Assembly (NCBI GenBank): GCA_903642235.1
Contig: CAHJWL010000008.1
Span: 62,001-126,000 of the forward strand
Source: Acidobacteriaceae bacterium
Lineage (GTDB): Bacteria > Acidobacteriota > Terriglobia > Terriglobales > Acidobacteriaceae
DNA length: 64,000 bases
Reading direction: 5' to 3'
Below, piece after piece: positions 15,771-24,958 of the stretch. The translations under genes and the position numbers were made by a program. Every line of letters begins with the position of its first letter. Positions within the stretch are counted from its first letter, which is position 1. The notes under the pieces were generated by a model, which saw only the letters and a program-made list of their open reading frames with translations, made no database searches and was not told where the DNA came from.

Positions 15771-17261
15771 ATGCTCACGCCCCGCGCCGCCGATGACTCT
15801 GTGCTGCTCCAGAACGCAGCCGGTATGCCGGGCCTTGATATCGTCGGCCCGCCTGAAAGTCTTTCCACAGTCCTCCAGAACGATCTGCCTGGCTCTTCCG
15901 CCATCCCAGCAAAGACGCTCTCACACCGGCTCGCGCATGCGCTCGGGCTCGATGCAGCCATCCTCTTCACCGTACTGGCCCGAGGCTGGTCTTCGCTCGC
16001 CGGCCTGGTCACGCTGGCGCTGATCGCGCACTTCCTCTCGCCCGCGGAGCAGGGGTACTACTACACCTTCTACCCGCTGGTAAACCTGCAGATCATCTTT
16101 GAGCTTGGCTTTTCCGTGGTCATTCTGCAGACAGCAAGCCACGAGGCTGCACACCTTCACTTCACCGCGGAGGGCTCTGTGGCCGGACCGCGCTTCCATG
16201 CAGCGCGGCTTGCCTCCACGCTGGCAAAGGCGGTGCGCTGGTACACCGTGGCCGCGCTGCTGCTGCTCGCTGTGCTGCTGCCCGCCGGTGCACTTTTCTT
16301 CTCGCGGCACAAGGTGCCGGGACTCGTTGTTCCCTGGCTGGGACCGTGGATCCTGGCCGCGGTCGCGACGACCCTCACCTTTCAGATCGATCCTGTCTTT
16401 TCGTTTCTGGAGGGCTGTGGTTTTGTGCCGCAAGTCGCGCGCGCCCGCCTTGCCCAGGCCGTCACCGGATCGCTTCTGGGCTGGCTCGCTCTGCGGCTGC
16501 ACCATGGCCTCTTCGCCCCGGGCTGCATTATCGGCGGCCAGGCACTCGCCGGGGCCTGCTTCCTGTTCACACGCCGCAGACTTCTTCGGGGTCTGCTGCG
16601 CATGAAGATTCAGCCAGAGGAGCGTGTCAGCTGGCGAACGGATATCTGGCCATTTCAGTGGCGCATGGCGGTCTCCTGGGTCTGCGGCTACTTCACCTTC
16701 CAGCTATTCACGCCGGTGCTCTTCGCGCACGCGGGTGCTGTGGAGGCCGGCCGCATGGGCATGAGCCTGAACATCGCCGGCGCCCTCTCCACCATCGCGA
16801 TCGCGTGGATGAACACCAAGGCAGCGCCCTTCGGTCAATTGATCGCACGCGGGCACTTCTCTGCGCTCGATCGCAGCTTCCGCCGGGCGCTCGCACAATC
16901 CACCACCCTCCATCTCCTCGGAGCAGGCTTCGTATTTGTAACCGCACTTGTTCTTCAGGCGCATCATGTTCCGTTGGCCGCGCGTCTGCTCGCGCCGCTT
17001 CCCTTCGCCATGCTTCTCGCCGGCTCCGTCGGCAACAACGTCGTCTCCGCCGAAGCCATGTACCTGCGCGCGCATAAACAGGAAAAATTCATGATCAACT
17101 CCATCGTGGGTGCGCTCTACACTGTGCCGATGGTGTGGCTGCTCGGCGCGAACTTCGGCTCCCTCGGGATCGCCGGCGGCTACCTCGCCGGAACGTTGGT
17201 CATCGGCCTTGGCTTCGGCACCTACACCTTCCTCAAGTACCGGCGGCAGTGGCATGCCTGA
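15771..17261 (+). CDS. Oligosaccharide flippase family protein
   Basis: A 496-residue polytopic membrane protein with about 11-12 hydrophobic helices, resembling Wzx-type flippases of the MOP superfamily that move lipid-linked glycans across the inner membrane: TVLARGWSSLAGLVTLALIAHFLSPAEQGYYYTFYPLV is the typical first-helix pattern, and FQWRMAVSWVCGYFTFQLFTPVL opens the second half. The first ~55 residues are a soluble extension. The last eight bases overlap the glycosyltransferase that follows, so the two are probably translated together and serve one polysaccharide. Confidence 0.8.
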   Translation: MLTPRAADDSVLLQNAAGMPGLDIVGPPESLSTVLQNDLPGSSAIPAKTLSHRLAHALGLDAAILFTVLARGWSSLAGLVTLALIAHFLSPAEQGYYYTFYPLVNLQIIFELGFSVVILQTASHEAAHLHFTAEGSVAGPRFHAARLASTLAKAVRWYTVAALLLLAVLLPAGALFFSRHKVPGLVVPWLGPWILAAVATTLTFQIDPVFSFLEGCGFVPQVARARLAQAVTGSLLGWLALRLHHGLFAPGCIIGGQALAGACFLFTRRRLLRGLLRMKIQPEERVSWRTDIWPFQWRMAVSWVCGYFTFQLFTPVLFAHAGAVEAGRMGMSLNIAGALSTIAIAWMNTKAAPFGQLIARGHFSALDRSFRRALAQSTTLHLLGAGFVFVTALVLQAHHVPLAARLLAPLPFAMLLAGSVGNNVVSAEAMYLRAHKQEKFMINSIVGALYTVPMVWLLGANFGSLGIAGGYLAGTLVIGLGFGTYTFLKYRRQWHA

Positions 17262-18384
17262 CGTGCAGCCGTTGCTCTCGATCTGCATTCCCACCTTCAA
17301 CCGAAGCCGCTTTCTTGCGGAACTTCTTGCAAGCCTGCACTCCTGCTCTTCCCCAGGAGCACTCGGCACAGCTGCTGAGCTCATCGTCTCGGATAATCAC
17401 TCCATCGACGACACCGCGGAGATCGTCCGCGGCTTCCAGCACCGCGGCCTCGCCGTCCGGTATGTGCGGAACGAAACCAACCTGGGCGCAGATGCCAACT
17501 TCTTGCGCTGCCTCTCGCTGGCCACGGGCAGGTATCTCTGGGTACTCGGTGACGATGATCTCGTCATGCCCGGAGCGATCGCGGCCCTGATCTCGCTGCT
17601 CGAACAAGGGGAGGCCTCCGGCGGCTTTGATCTTGCGTACCTCTCCTCCTTCGGCTTCACGGACACGCCTCAGCAACGGCCCACAGCTGCTGTGCTTCAG
17701 GATCGGTTCGGCCGCTTCGCCGAGATCGTAACCGACGGCGCCTATCTGCTCGAAAAGGTCAATGCCCTGATCGGCCTTATCAGCGTCGTCATCATCAATC
17801 GTGACCGGCTCCTGCGGGTGCCGCACCCGGTTCTGGCCATGCTCACCGGCACCAACCTGATGCAGACCGGCTGGATCTTTCCTCTGCTGCACAGACGCTG
17901 CCGCGTTCTCTTCGTCTGGCAGCGTCTGCTCGGCTACCGGCACTTCAACTCTGGCGGCTGGGGCATCTGCGAGGTCTTCGGCGTTCGTCTCGATCGCATC
18001 GCCGCGCAGTACTTCGCGGCCGAGCCCGCGCTTGCCCGCGCCCTGATGAACGGCGTGCTCCGCTACTGGCTGCCGGACAGCATCATGCTGGCACGCGCGG
18101 GCAGAGAGGGCGCAATGCACGTAGAAGATACTATCGGCATGCTACGGCCGAGATTCGGCCGGAACTGGCGCTTCTGGCTCTTCGTGTACCCCGTCGCCAC
18201 CCTGCCTCTGCCCCTGGCACGCAGCCTTCACAGGGCGTTGCGCGTGCTCAATCGCGCTACACGCATCGCGCAGGCGGCCTGGAGACACCTCTTTGTACGC
18301 GGCACGCTTCTCCGTCCCATCCCGCCGGTCTCTGCTGCTCACCGGCCCAGCGTCATCGCAAGCAGCGCGACGACGATGCCATAA
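17254..18384 (+). CDS. Glycosyltransferase family 2 protein
   Basis: A 376-residue GT-A fold glycosyltransferase. LLSICIPTFNRSRFLAELLASL is the nucleotide-sugar binding start, AELIVSDNHSIDDTAEIV follows, and the DxD-like metal motif is GRYLWVLGDDDLVMPGA. The C-terminal ~120 residues are rich in arginine and aromatic residues and may associate with the membrane. The ATG at 17254 lies inside the end of the flippase gene (8-base overlap). The 3' end runs 46 bases into the convergent glycosidase-like gene, which is unusual. Donor and acceptor sugars are not evident. Confidence 0.87.
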   Translation: MPDVQPLLSICIPTFNRSRFLAELLASLHSCSSPGALGTAAELIVSDNHSIDDTAEIVRGFQHRGLAVRYVRNETNLGADANFLRCLSLATGRYLWVLGDDDLVMPGAIAALISLLEQGEASGGFDLAYLSSFGFTDTPQQRPTAAVLQDRFGRFAEIVTDGAYLLEKVNALIGLISVVIINRDRLLRVPHPVLAMLTGTNLMQTGWIFPLLHRRCRVLFVWQRLLGYRHFNSGGWGICEVFGVRLDRIAAQYFAAEPALARALMNGVLRYWLPDSIMLARAGREGAMHVEDTIGMLRPRFGRNWRFWLFVYPVATLPLPLARSLHRALRVLNRATRIAQAAWRHLFVRGTLLRPIPPVSAAHRPSVIASSATTMP

Positions 18385-21300
18385 AGGCTGCACTCGATCC
18401 GCACCGAAACCAGTTCGCGGTCTGCATGGAGCGGCAGATGCAGCAGCGTCGCCGCCCCTCCTGAAACCGGCCCACCCTTGCCTCGAAAGTCTGCATGCTC
18501 CAGCAGCCGCGTCCTGCCGGTCCGCAGATCGACGCGCGGTGGCAGAGACCGTGAAGTATCCATGCGAAACAGGAAATCGTCCGTCGCGTAATCCTGCTCG
18601 GCAGGCCACCACGTCTCCGGCGTCTTCAGAGAGAGCCGCGATAGCGTGCCATCCGCGTACGCGACAGTGATCGCACCATGCTCGATCCGCGTTGCCTGCG
18701 GGTAGGTTGTGCCGGTCAGCAGCAGATAGAGCGTGTGCGCCTTGCCCGTGAGCAAGGCCGTCACCACGGGCTGATCCTGCTCCCAGAAGGAGAGAAAGCG
18801 GCAATTTGCCGCGGTGCGATCACTCGTGGTTACAAATGGAATGTCGAACGCTGTCTTCAGCATGCCACCCGCAGCCCGCAGACCGGCGTCGTCGATCTCG
18901 AAGCGCACATCGTCCTCGGTCCACCCGCCCAGCAGGTGCTCCGGCAGCGCGAGCGAGCAGAAAGGGGATCGCGGCGCCCTGTACGAGCGCCGCAGCAGAT
19001 CTGTGACCCTGCTGTTAAGCAGCGTCGACAGATCCACCGGCTCGTACGTCTCTGCCACCGGGGCACTGCTGTTAAGAATCGGACTTGCCGCCGCGACAAT
19101 GTCGAGCGGGATCGGCAGCCAGTAGCCGCACTTCTCCTCCACCACACGCGCAAAGACGGCATGCTGTCCCACGCGGTTGGTAACACCGCCGCTGCCCAGG
19201 CAGCCCTGCGGATCGTCCAGCACCTCGAGCGTCAGGGGTGCCGGCAGCACCAGTCGCTCACCGACGCGGCAGGTCGTCCGTGCCGGCGTGGCAATCGGCG
19301 CCCTGCCATGCCAGCGGATGTCGATCTGCCACGCCGTCGCTGGTGGAAAATTTGTTAGCACCAGCCGCGGTGTGCCGGTCGCATTCGGATCGAAGGCAAA
19401 GGGATACGCGTGGCCGTTTGAGAGCACCACCGGATCGGAGGTCGTGCGCGCCGGCAGCACCAGCGTAAGCGCCACCGGCTGCGGCAGGCGGCTGACGATC
19501 GCGAGCGTCTCATGCAGGCCCTCTCTGCGCCACGCAATCTCGATCTCCGGGTGCACAAGCCGCGCCTCGTTCCACTCCGAGGGAAAGCCCGGGCGCAGAG
19601 TGAGCGTTCCGCGCAGCAGATCCGGCAGCACACCAAATAGCCCTTCGACCATCGCACGCGCCGTGATGCCGAGCGGGTCGGCGGCGTCACGCTGCGTCTC
19701 TCCACGATGCGGATCGAGGCCGGAGGTCACATGAAAGTTGCCCGGACACAGCCCCTGAAACATGGAATCCAGCAGGTTTCCACGCAGCAGCGCGTACGCC
19801 TCGTCCGCCAGACCCGCCTGCCACAGCGCGAGCGCGAAGTGCGCGTTCTCGGCCATCGACAGCCGGTTCAGCGATGGCTCGGCGAGCGTCCAGTCCGACG
19901 ATGCCAGCAGAAACCCTCCCGGCGGAACGTCCGTGCCCGCCACCGCAATCGGGCGCTGCAGAGCGAGCCGCTCCGCACACATCTGCCATGCCTGGCGCGG
20001 CGACGGCAGCTCGGCATCAAGCAGGCGCGAGACCGTCCAGAGCGCCGGATTGCTGAAGACCGTCTGCGGAGCCGCGCTGTCCTTGGCCTCGGCGAAGGCG
20101 CCCTGCGCCGGCATCCACAGCAGCGCCTGCACAGCCTCCTCAATCAGCGCCGCCTCTTCGTCGAACGGCACGGGGTCCTCATTGAGCAGCCGCGCAAGGG
20201 ATGCTGTTGCCCGGTTCAGGAGATAGTTAGCCGCCGTCGCGTGCGCGACACCCCCGCCGTTGTACTGCAGGTTCTCGCTCCCGGGAACGCAGGCATAGCT
20301 CTCGTAGAGAGGCAGGCTCTGTCGTTCGCGCGGCACAGCGTGGTCCGGATTCGGAAAGACGCGGCGAAACAGACGGTACTCCCAATCCATGTGCCGCAGC
20401 AGCGCAGGCCACAGCACGCGCGCAAACGCCGCATCACCGGTCCACCGCAGGTGCCGCACCAAAGCATCGAAGAACGCCAGATTTCTGTCCTGGTGGCTCT
20501 CGAAGATCTCTCCATTGGTGTGCAGCAGGCTCTCCGTGCGCGTCAGATGGCTCGCCGGATCCGCCGCCGCACGCATCTCTTCATCGCCGTCGATCCCGGC
20601 CGGCAACGCCTCCTGGTTCTGCATCCGCAACCATCCCTGCAGGTGCAGACGCATACGGTCATGCTGGCCCAGGGCATCAAGCGCATACGGCCCCCGCCAT
20701 CCTGGGCTCGCACAGCGCTCGGCCACCGCACCGTCCATCATCGTCTGCTGCGTGGCGTTCCAGAGCGCCTCTGTCGCGGTCAGCATCGCTCCAAGCGCGG
20801 GAGGAAGATACGCATCAGGCGTCTCCACCCGCACCCGGCGCGCCATCACCTCAAGCTCCAGCCTCCGCGCGGCAAATGCCTCTGCGGCCGGCGGCATTCC
20901 GGCAACAGGCGTCCTGGCGGCAGCGTCCTCGCCCGCGCCCGGCCTCAGCACATCAATACGCACGATCAGATCGCGCTCTGCCGCTAATGGAATAGAACCC
21001 GCGAGCACCAGCCTCGCTTCGTCGTTCGCTGCAGCCTCCGCCAGCGCCGGCCAGCCCCGATCCCACATCCTTGCAGAGGCTACATGGAGGGCTGCCCCCT
21101 CCGGAGCTTCAAAGCGCAGCCGCCCCGCCGGACTCTCGAGCATCGCCTCCGCTGCACGGAGTGTGTATCTCTGATCGTTACACTCTGCTGCGTCAAACTG
21201 AAAGAAGCTGCCCACGGGCCGATCTTCACAGCCGATGTCGCCGTTGCTCCGGCCGCGTCGCCCGCTCGCGCCGCCAAACGCCCACAGCAGCGCCACGCCG

Positions 21301-21833
21301 TCCGGCAGATCCTGCCCGCGCACCAGCGCCTGCAGCCCACCAGCGCCGGCCTGCACCTCCAGCAGCAGAACTCCATGACCGAGCAGCGCCCCGTCGCGCA
21401 GGCTGTACTCCATATGTCCGGCTCGATAACGCGCCCGCACCTCCGCCATCTCGAAGCACCACTTCGCCGTCGCTCCCCGCTCGAGACCGAACCGGAGGTT
21501 GCCGCCGTGTCCGGGCAGAAACAGCGAAAACTCCGGAAGATCGCCGGCGTCCACACGAAAGCCATCCTCCGCGCCCGCACTCGCGCCATAGAGCGGCCGG
21601 TTGAAGAACTCGCGGCCGTTCCGGATGCTGAATCCGTCCCCCTCCGGTGCGTACCGCCGGCTCCGGGCAGTCTGCCCGGCAAGCAGCGGCCGCAGGCGTG
21701 CTCCCCGCCCGCCCGTGGCGACTCCATCGGCTCCAGCCGCAAGCAGACGCGGCCACGGAAGCATCTGCCGCGCAGCCAGGGCGGCGGTCCGTGTCAGAAA
21801 CGTGCGGCGGCTGCGCTGAAAAAAGTCGATCAT
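18339..21833 (-). CDS. Secreted DUF4450-like six-hairpin glycosidase family protein
   Basis: A 1164-residue exported protein. The leader RSRRTFLTRTAALAAR has a twin-arginine pattern. An N-terminal beta-rich region (FSIRNGREFFNRPLYG, EFSLFLPGHGGNLRFGL) resembles DUF4450. The middle (about residues 350-800) has an (alpha/alpha)6-barrel flavour: ALWNATQQTMMDG, GWRGPYALDALGQHDR, ESLLHTNGEIF, LRWTGDAAFARVLWPALLRHMDWEY and YNGGGVAHATAANYLL. The rest is beta-rich. Such proteins are known from polysaccharide-utilisation loci of Bacteroidetes and Acidobacteria, often near rhamnosidases; the substrate is not known here. I assign the DUF4450 name from memory of the family and not from a search. It converges on, and overlaps, the glycosyltransferase gene. 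Confidence 0.7.
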   Translation of the reverse strand: MIDFFQRSRRTFLTRTAALAARQMLPWPRLLAAGADGVATGGRGARLRPLLAGQTARSRRYAPEGDGFSIRNGREFFNRPLYGASAGAEDGFRVDAGDLPEFSLFLPGHGGNLRFGLERGATAKWCFEMAEVRARYRAGHMEYSLRDGALLGHGVLLLEVQAGAGGLQALVRGQDLPDGVALLWAFGGASGRRGRSNGDIGCEDRPVGSFFQFDAAECNDQRYTLRAAEAMLESPAGRLRFEAPEGAALHVASARMWDRGWPALAEAAANDEARLVLAGSIPLAAERDLIVRIDVLRPGAGEDAAARTPVAGMPPAAEAFAARRLELEVMARRVRVETPDAYLPPALGAMLTATEALWNATQQTMMDGAVAERCASPGWRGPYALDALGQHDRMRLHLQGWLRMQNQEALPAGIDGDEEMRAAADPASHLTRTESLLHTNGEIFESHQDRNLAFFDALVRHLRWTGDAAFARVLWPALLRHMDWEYRLFRRVFPNPDHAVPRERQSLPLYESYACVPGSENLQYNGGGVAHATAANYLLNRATASLARLLNEDPVPFDEEAALIEEAVQALLWMPAQGAFAEAKDSAAPQTVFSNPALWTVSRLLDAELPSPRQAWQMCAERLALQRPIAVAGTDVPPGGFLLASSDWTLAEPSLNRLSMAENAHFALALWQAGLADEAYALLRGNLLDSMFQGLCPGNFHVTSGLDPHRGETQRDAADPLGITARAMVEGLFGVLPDLLRGTLTLRPGFPSEWNEARLVHPEIEIAWRREGLHETLAIVSRLPQPVALTLVLPARTTSDPVVLSNGHAYPFAFDPNATGTPRLVLTNFPPATAWQIDIRWHGRAPIATPARTTCRVGERLVLPAPLTLEVLDDPQGCLGSGGVTNRVGQHAVFARVVEEKCGYWLPIPLDIVAAASPILNSSAPVAETYEPVDLSTLLNSRVTDLLRRSYRAPRSPFCSLALPEHLLGGWTEDDVRFEIDDAGLRAAGGMLKTAFDIPFVTTSDRTAANCRFLSFWEQDQPVVTALLTGKAHTLYLLLTGTTYPQATRIEHGAITVAYADGTLSRLSLKTPETWWPAEQDYATDDFLFRMDTSRSLPPRVDLRTGRTRLLEHADFRGKGGPVSGGAATLLHLPLHADRELVSVRIECSLYGIVVALLAMTLGR

Positions 21834-21963
21834 GGTGCCGTTCTAGTTGCCGTTCACAACGCCAAGCGCAGGCCGGAAGAGATCGCCGACAATCCGCACT
21901 CCTCCAGTGAAGCAGACCCACTCGCCTCGCACAACCCTGCCGTCCGCTCTGTGCTCCGACCCT

Positions 21964-23661
21964 TCACGCGCGCGCGCTCCGCTTCCGCCACACCGGCTGT
22001 ATCCGTGTGCGCCAGCGTTCGTCCAGAGCAATCAAGGTCCAGCCCACACGCGCATCCAGGTGCCGCAGCACAGCTTCGGTTGCCGGATGAATGCGCAGCG
22101 CAGGCGCCACCAGGTAGAGAACGGGCGGCTCTGACAGCAGACGTGTCTCCGGAAAGTAGCCATGCTGCTGCAGGTCGCCAAGCCCGGTCGCAGGGTCCAC
22201 ATGCGCCAGATGGTGATCGCGCACGCGAATCCAGTAATCCAGCCCTTGCAGCGCGAAGTGCAGATCCTCCTCGGCCTTGATCTCGATCACCGCCAGCCGA
22301 TGCTCAACCGTCACCGCCAGCAGATCGAGCATGCCGCGATCGGTCGCGCCCGCGATGGCCGGCACCTGTGCGTAGACCGGAGCAGGCGCAAGATGAGGGT
22401 CGAGTGCCGAGACGTTCGCCCGCAGCAGGCTCTCAAGCCAGCGCTCAGGCTGCAGCCGGAAGAGCGGGTCGCCCGTCTCCTGCACCTCGTGCATCGCCGC
22501 TCCATGAACCTTTTCGGCAACAGATCGCCGTGCGAAAAGTTCGTGCACCAGCGCGCGCATGGCATCGGCATTCTCCTCTGTCAGCACTGTCTCGTGCACG
22601 CCGGAACCGATGGTGACTTCGAGAGTGCGATTAAAACTCTCCCCCTCAAACCCCGCACGGATGCGCGCAAACTCCAGGCCATGGCGAAGAAAGGCCAACT
22701 CCGCGCTGGAGCGAAGACGCATCTCGAAGCCTTCACCAGCCGCGGGCAGAAGTCTATCTCTGCCGTGCACACCGGCGGAGTCTTGAGCGGCCTCACCCGC
22801 TCGCTCCGGAAGCAGCGCCAGCACCCGCGGAATCGCGGCGGCAAAGCGGCCTCCCGGAGCCATCGCGGCCATCTCGTCCGCCGCCCGCACCAGGCGCGTC
22901 GCCAGATTGCCCCGATCGCCCGCATCCCTCTCAACCAGCGTCTCCGTGGTCTCGTCGAGCTCATAGAGCGTGTACTTCGCGATGCGCGCGTCCATCCACG
23001 CCAGGCGCGCGAGCGTGGTCGCCGCAGCGCCTGCAGGAACAATCAGCCGCAGACCTTCCACCACGCGCCGCCCGCCCGACCGCTCTCGGCAGTGCGTCAG
23101 CCAAAGAATGCCGAGCGTCAGGATGCCATCGATGATCGCCGGCGACTCCGCCGCTCCAACACCGATCACCGCCCACGCGCGTTGCCCTCGAACCTGCTCG
23201 CCGCGCGGGTACGCAGGACCGAAGGAGTGCTCCAGATCCATCGTGGATCGAAGTTCGGGCACTCCCGTCTCCGGAAACTCCCGTGCCAGCACACGCCGTA
23301 ACAGCCTGACATATCTCTCGCGAGCACCGCCTCGTGTCACAGGAGAGCGTCGGCCGCGATCGTTCACCAGCTCGAGCGATTGTGGAGTCTTCTGTCCGAA
23401 GCGCTGTGCCTTCAATCGAAGCACGCCGCCGCGCCGCCTTGCGGAAAGAATGCGGCGAACCTGGTTCCGCTGCTCGGACCACAGATGCAGCACAACCTTT
23501 CCCTGTGCGCGTTCAATCGTGTGCCGCGCCTCGCCCAGATCGAAGAGAACCTCGCCCTCCTCCAGCAGCAGGCTCTGCGAGTGCTCCGTCAGGAAGTCCC
23601 GTAGCGCCTGCAGAATCTCGTCAGGATCGTGCGTCTCGATCTCCGCAGGCCGCATGCTCAT
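21964..23661 (-). CDS. Uncharacterised protein with PD-(D/E)XK-like C-terminal motif
   Basis: A 565-residue soluble protein that I do not recognise as a named family. The C-terminal part carries a restriction-endonuclease-like signature: Asp446 in RGMLDLLAVTVEHRL, then hydrophobic strand and IEIKAEED with Glu460 and Lys462, followed by LHFALQGLDYWIRV, where a glutamine-containing helix is typical of the fold. The N-terminal half is helical and basic (QVRRILSARRRGG, RERYVRLLRRVLAREFPE). There is no helicase, methylase or toxin partner beside it. Nuclease activity is inference from the motif alone. The start at 23661 follows a weak AGGG box. Confidence 0.6.
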   Translation of the reverse strand: MSMRPAEIETHDPDEILQALRDFLTEHSQSLLLEEGEVLFDLGEARHTIERAQGKVVLHLWSEQRNQVRRILSARRRGGVLRLKAQRFGQKTPQSLELVNDRGRRSPVTRGGARERYVRLLRRVLAREFPETGVPELRSTMDLEHSFGPAYPRGEQVRGQRAWAVIGVGAAESPAIIDGILTLGILWLTHCRERSGGRRVVEGLRLIVPAGAAATTLARLAWMDARIAKYTLYELDETTETLVERDAGDRGNLATRLVRAADEMAAMAPGGRFAAAIPRVLALLPERAGEAAQDSAGVHGRDRLLPAAGEGFEMRLRSSAELAFLRHGLEFARIRAGFEGESFNRTLEVTIGSGVHETVLTEENADAMRALVHELFARRSVAEKVHGAAMHEVQETGDPLFRLQPERWLESLLRANVSALDPHLAPAPVYAQVPAIAGATDRGMLDLLAVTVEHRLAVIEIKAEEDLHFALQGLDYWIRVRDHHLAHVDPATGLGDLQQHGYFPETRLLSEPPVLYLVAPALRIHPATEAVLRHLDARVGWTLIALDERWRTRIQPVWRKRSARA

Positions 23662-23758
23662 GGCCAGACCCTAGCAGCGCCGGGCGATCGACGACATAGC
23701 ACTTCCGCATCGCAGGCTACCCATCGCACCGGTCTCTTTGGTCGGCAGCGTGCCTGCC

Positions 23759-24193
23759 CTACAGCGTGCGGGAGAAGTGAAAGCTCTGCACCCGCAGCCG
23801 CTCACGAAAATAAAACGCGTGCGCCTCCTGCCGGTGCGTGCCGGAGTCCAGGCTGAAGGTCGCGCAGCCCTCGGCGCGCGCACGCTCCATTAGCCACTGC
23901 AGCATCGTCCTGCCGTACCCCCGCGAACGTGCCGCCGCACAGGTCACCAGGTCGTCGACATACATCGTTCTGCCGCTCGCCAGCATGCGCTGCACCCGAA
24001 AGCCCGCCACCGCCCGAACCACGTTCTGCACCTCAAGCAGGGCCAGCCGATAGCCTTCACTCTCCTGCGCGCGAACGGTCGCGACAAACTCCTGCGGCAC
24101 CAGCGCCGGCCGCAGCTCTTGCATCACCGCGAAGCAGCGCAGAATCTCGTCATCCGATCGGGCAAGCCGCGGTAGGGCGGTCTCCGTCACCAT
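23759..24193 (-). CDS. GNAT family N-acetyltransferase
   Basis: A 144-residue acetyltransferase. Motif A is YVDDLVTCAAARSRGYGRTML (R-S-R-G-Y-G), followed by ARAEGCATFSLDSGTHRQEAHAFYFRERL, the usual C-terminal strand-helix with a tyrosine. The start codon at 24193 lies inside the end of the upstream DinB-family gene (7-base overlap on the same strand), so the two form an operon. The acceptor substrate is unknown. Confidence 0.85.
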   Translation of the reverse strand: MVTETALPRLARSDDEILRCFAVMQELRPALVPQEFVATVRAQESEGYRLALLEVQNVVRAVAGFRVQRMLASGRTMYVDDLVTCAAARSRGYGRTMLQWLMERARAEGCATFSLDSGTHRQEAHAFYFRERLRVQSFHFSRTL

Positions 24194-24741
24194 GCCTCCC
24201 GGTGCCGCAGCTGCTGAATATGCGCAACGTGATGGCGGGAGTGCCACGCATACAGCAGAGTCGCAGCCTCAACCGTCTGCCGGCCCATCTCAGGATGCAC
24301 AAACCCGCGCTGCCACTCGGCGGCCTTCATCGATTGCAGAAGCATCACCCATCGCGCATGCAGGCTTTCGATCAGCTCAAGCGACCACTCGATCGGCCCG
24401 GTTGCATCGTGCAGCCGCGCCCAGGCCGCCTCGTCATAGGGCTTGATGGTCGGCCACTCTTCCGTAAGTGCCAGCTTCACGCGGATCAGGGCGTTCATGT
24501 GCGAGTCCGCAATATGGTGCGTCACCTGCCGGACCGTCCATCCGCCCTCACGGTACGGTGTCTCTGTCTGAGCGCCGTCCAGTCCGCGAAGCACGTTGCG
24601 CAGCTCGCTCGGCAACTCGGCCAGGGTCGCGATCGCCAGCAGACGGTCGTCGGATAGGATCTCTCCCGGCACCTGAAATCGTCCAATCGGGTATCGCAGA
24701 TCAACATTGGAACGCAGCGGGCTGACAGGGTCTGACGGCAT
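24187..24741 (-). CDS. DinB family putative metal-dependent hydrolase (YfiT/BstA-like)
   Basis: A 184-residue four-helix-bundle protein. It has the YfiT-type pattern LRYPIGRFQVPGE near the start, a metal-binding histidine in GGWTVRQVTHHIADSHMNA and a second cluster in YAWHSRHHVAHIQQL. DinB-fold enzymes of this type act as thiol-dependent S-transferases or hydrolases in some species. The ATG at 24741 follows AAAGGAG; the longer in-frame extension would encode a translated dispersed repeat (ILRFAQND) and is not taken as coding. It is followed without gap by a GNAT gene. Confidence 0.86.
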   Translation of the reverse strand: MPSDPVSPLRSNVDLRYPIGRFQVPGEILSDDRLLAIATLAELPSELRNVLRGLDGAQTETPYREGGWTVRQVTHHIADSHMNALIRVKLALTEEWPTIKPYDEAAWARLHDATGPIEWSLELIESLHARWVMLLQSMKAAEWQRGFVHPEMGRQTVEAATLLYAWHSRHHVAHIQQLRHREAW

Positions 24742-24825
24742 CGGCAGAGGCGGCTCCTTTGAGCCCGAAGGTAGCACATCCGAAAGATTCTCTCGGAGTA
24801 CGCGCTCACCCTCGCTCCCTTTTGT

Positions 24826-24856
24826 TTTGTCATTCTGAGCGAAGCGAAGGATCCCC
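24826..24856. repeat. Dispersed repeat, gtcattctgagcgaagcgaa type, copy 1
   Basis: Copy ttttgtcattctgagcgaag, continuing cgaaggatcccc, in the divergent gap between the DinB gene and the DUF1906-like gene. A partial echo (cggagcgaagcgac) follows at about 24873. Sequences of this type are common intergenic repeats in Acidobacteria and other phyla; I infer the relation from memory. Confidence 0.85.
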
Positions 24857-24897
24857 GTACTTATCTTCCCCACGGAGCGAAGCGACATGCCCTAATC

Positions 24898-24930
24898 TTT
24901 GTTTGTCATCCTGAGCGAAGCGAAGGACCC
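24898..24930. repeat. Dispersed repeat, gtcatcctgagcgaagcgaa type, copy 2
   Basis: Copy tttgtttgtcatcctgagcg, continuing aagcgaaggaccc, in the same orientation as copy 1, 72 bases further on. Its translation (ILSEAKDP) forms the beginning of the open frame of the gene that follows, which affects the choice of start codon there. Confidence 0.85.
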
Positions 24931-24958
24931 GCTTTACCCAAAGCGTCGGAGGCATCAC

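Noticed and set aside
24742..24888. N-terminal extension of the DinB gene
   Set aside because: It would translate a dispersed repeat (ILRFAQND) and lacks a ribosome site, whereas ATG 24741 has AAAGGAG.
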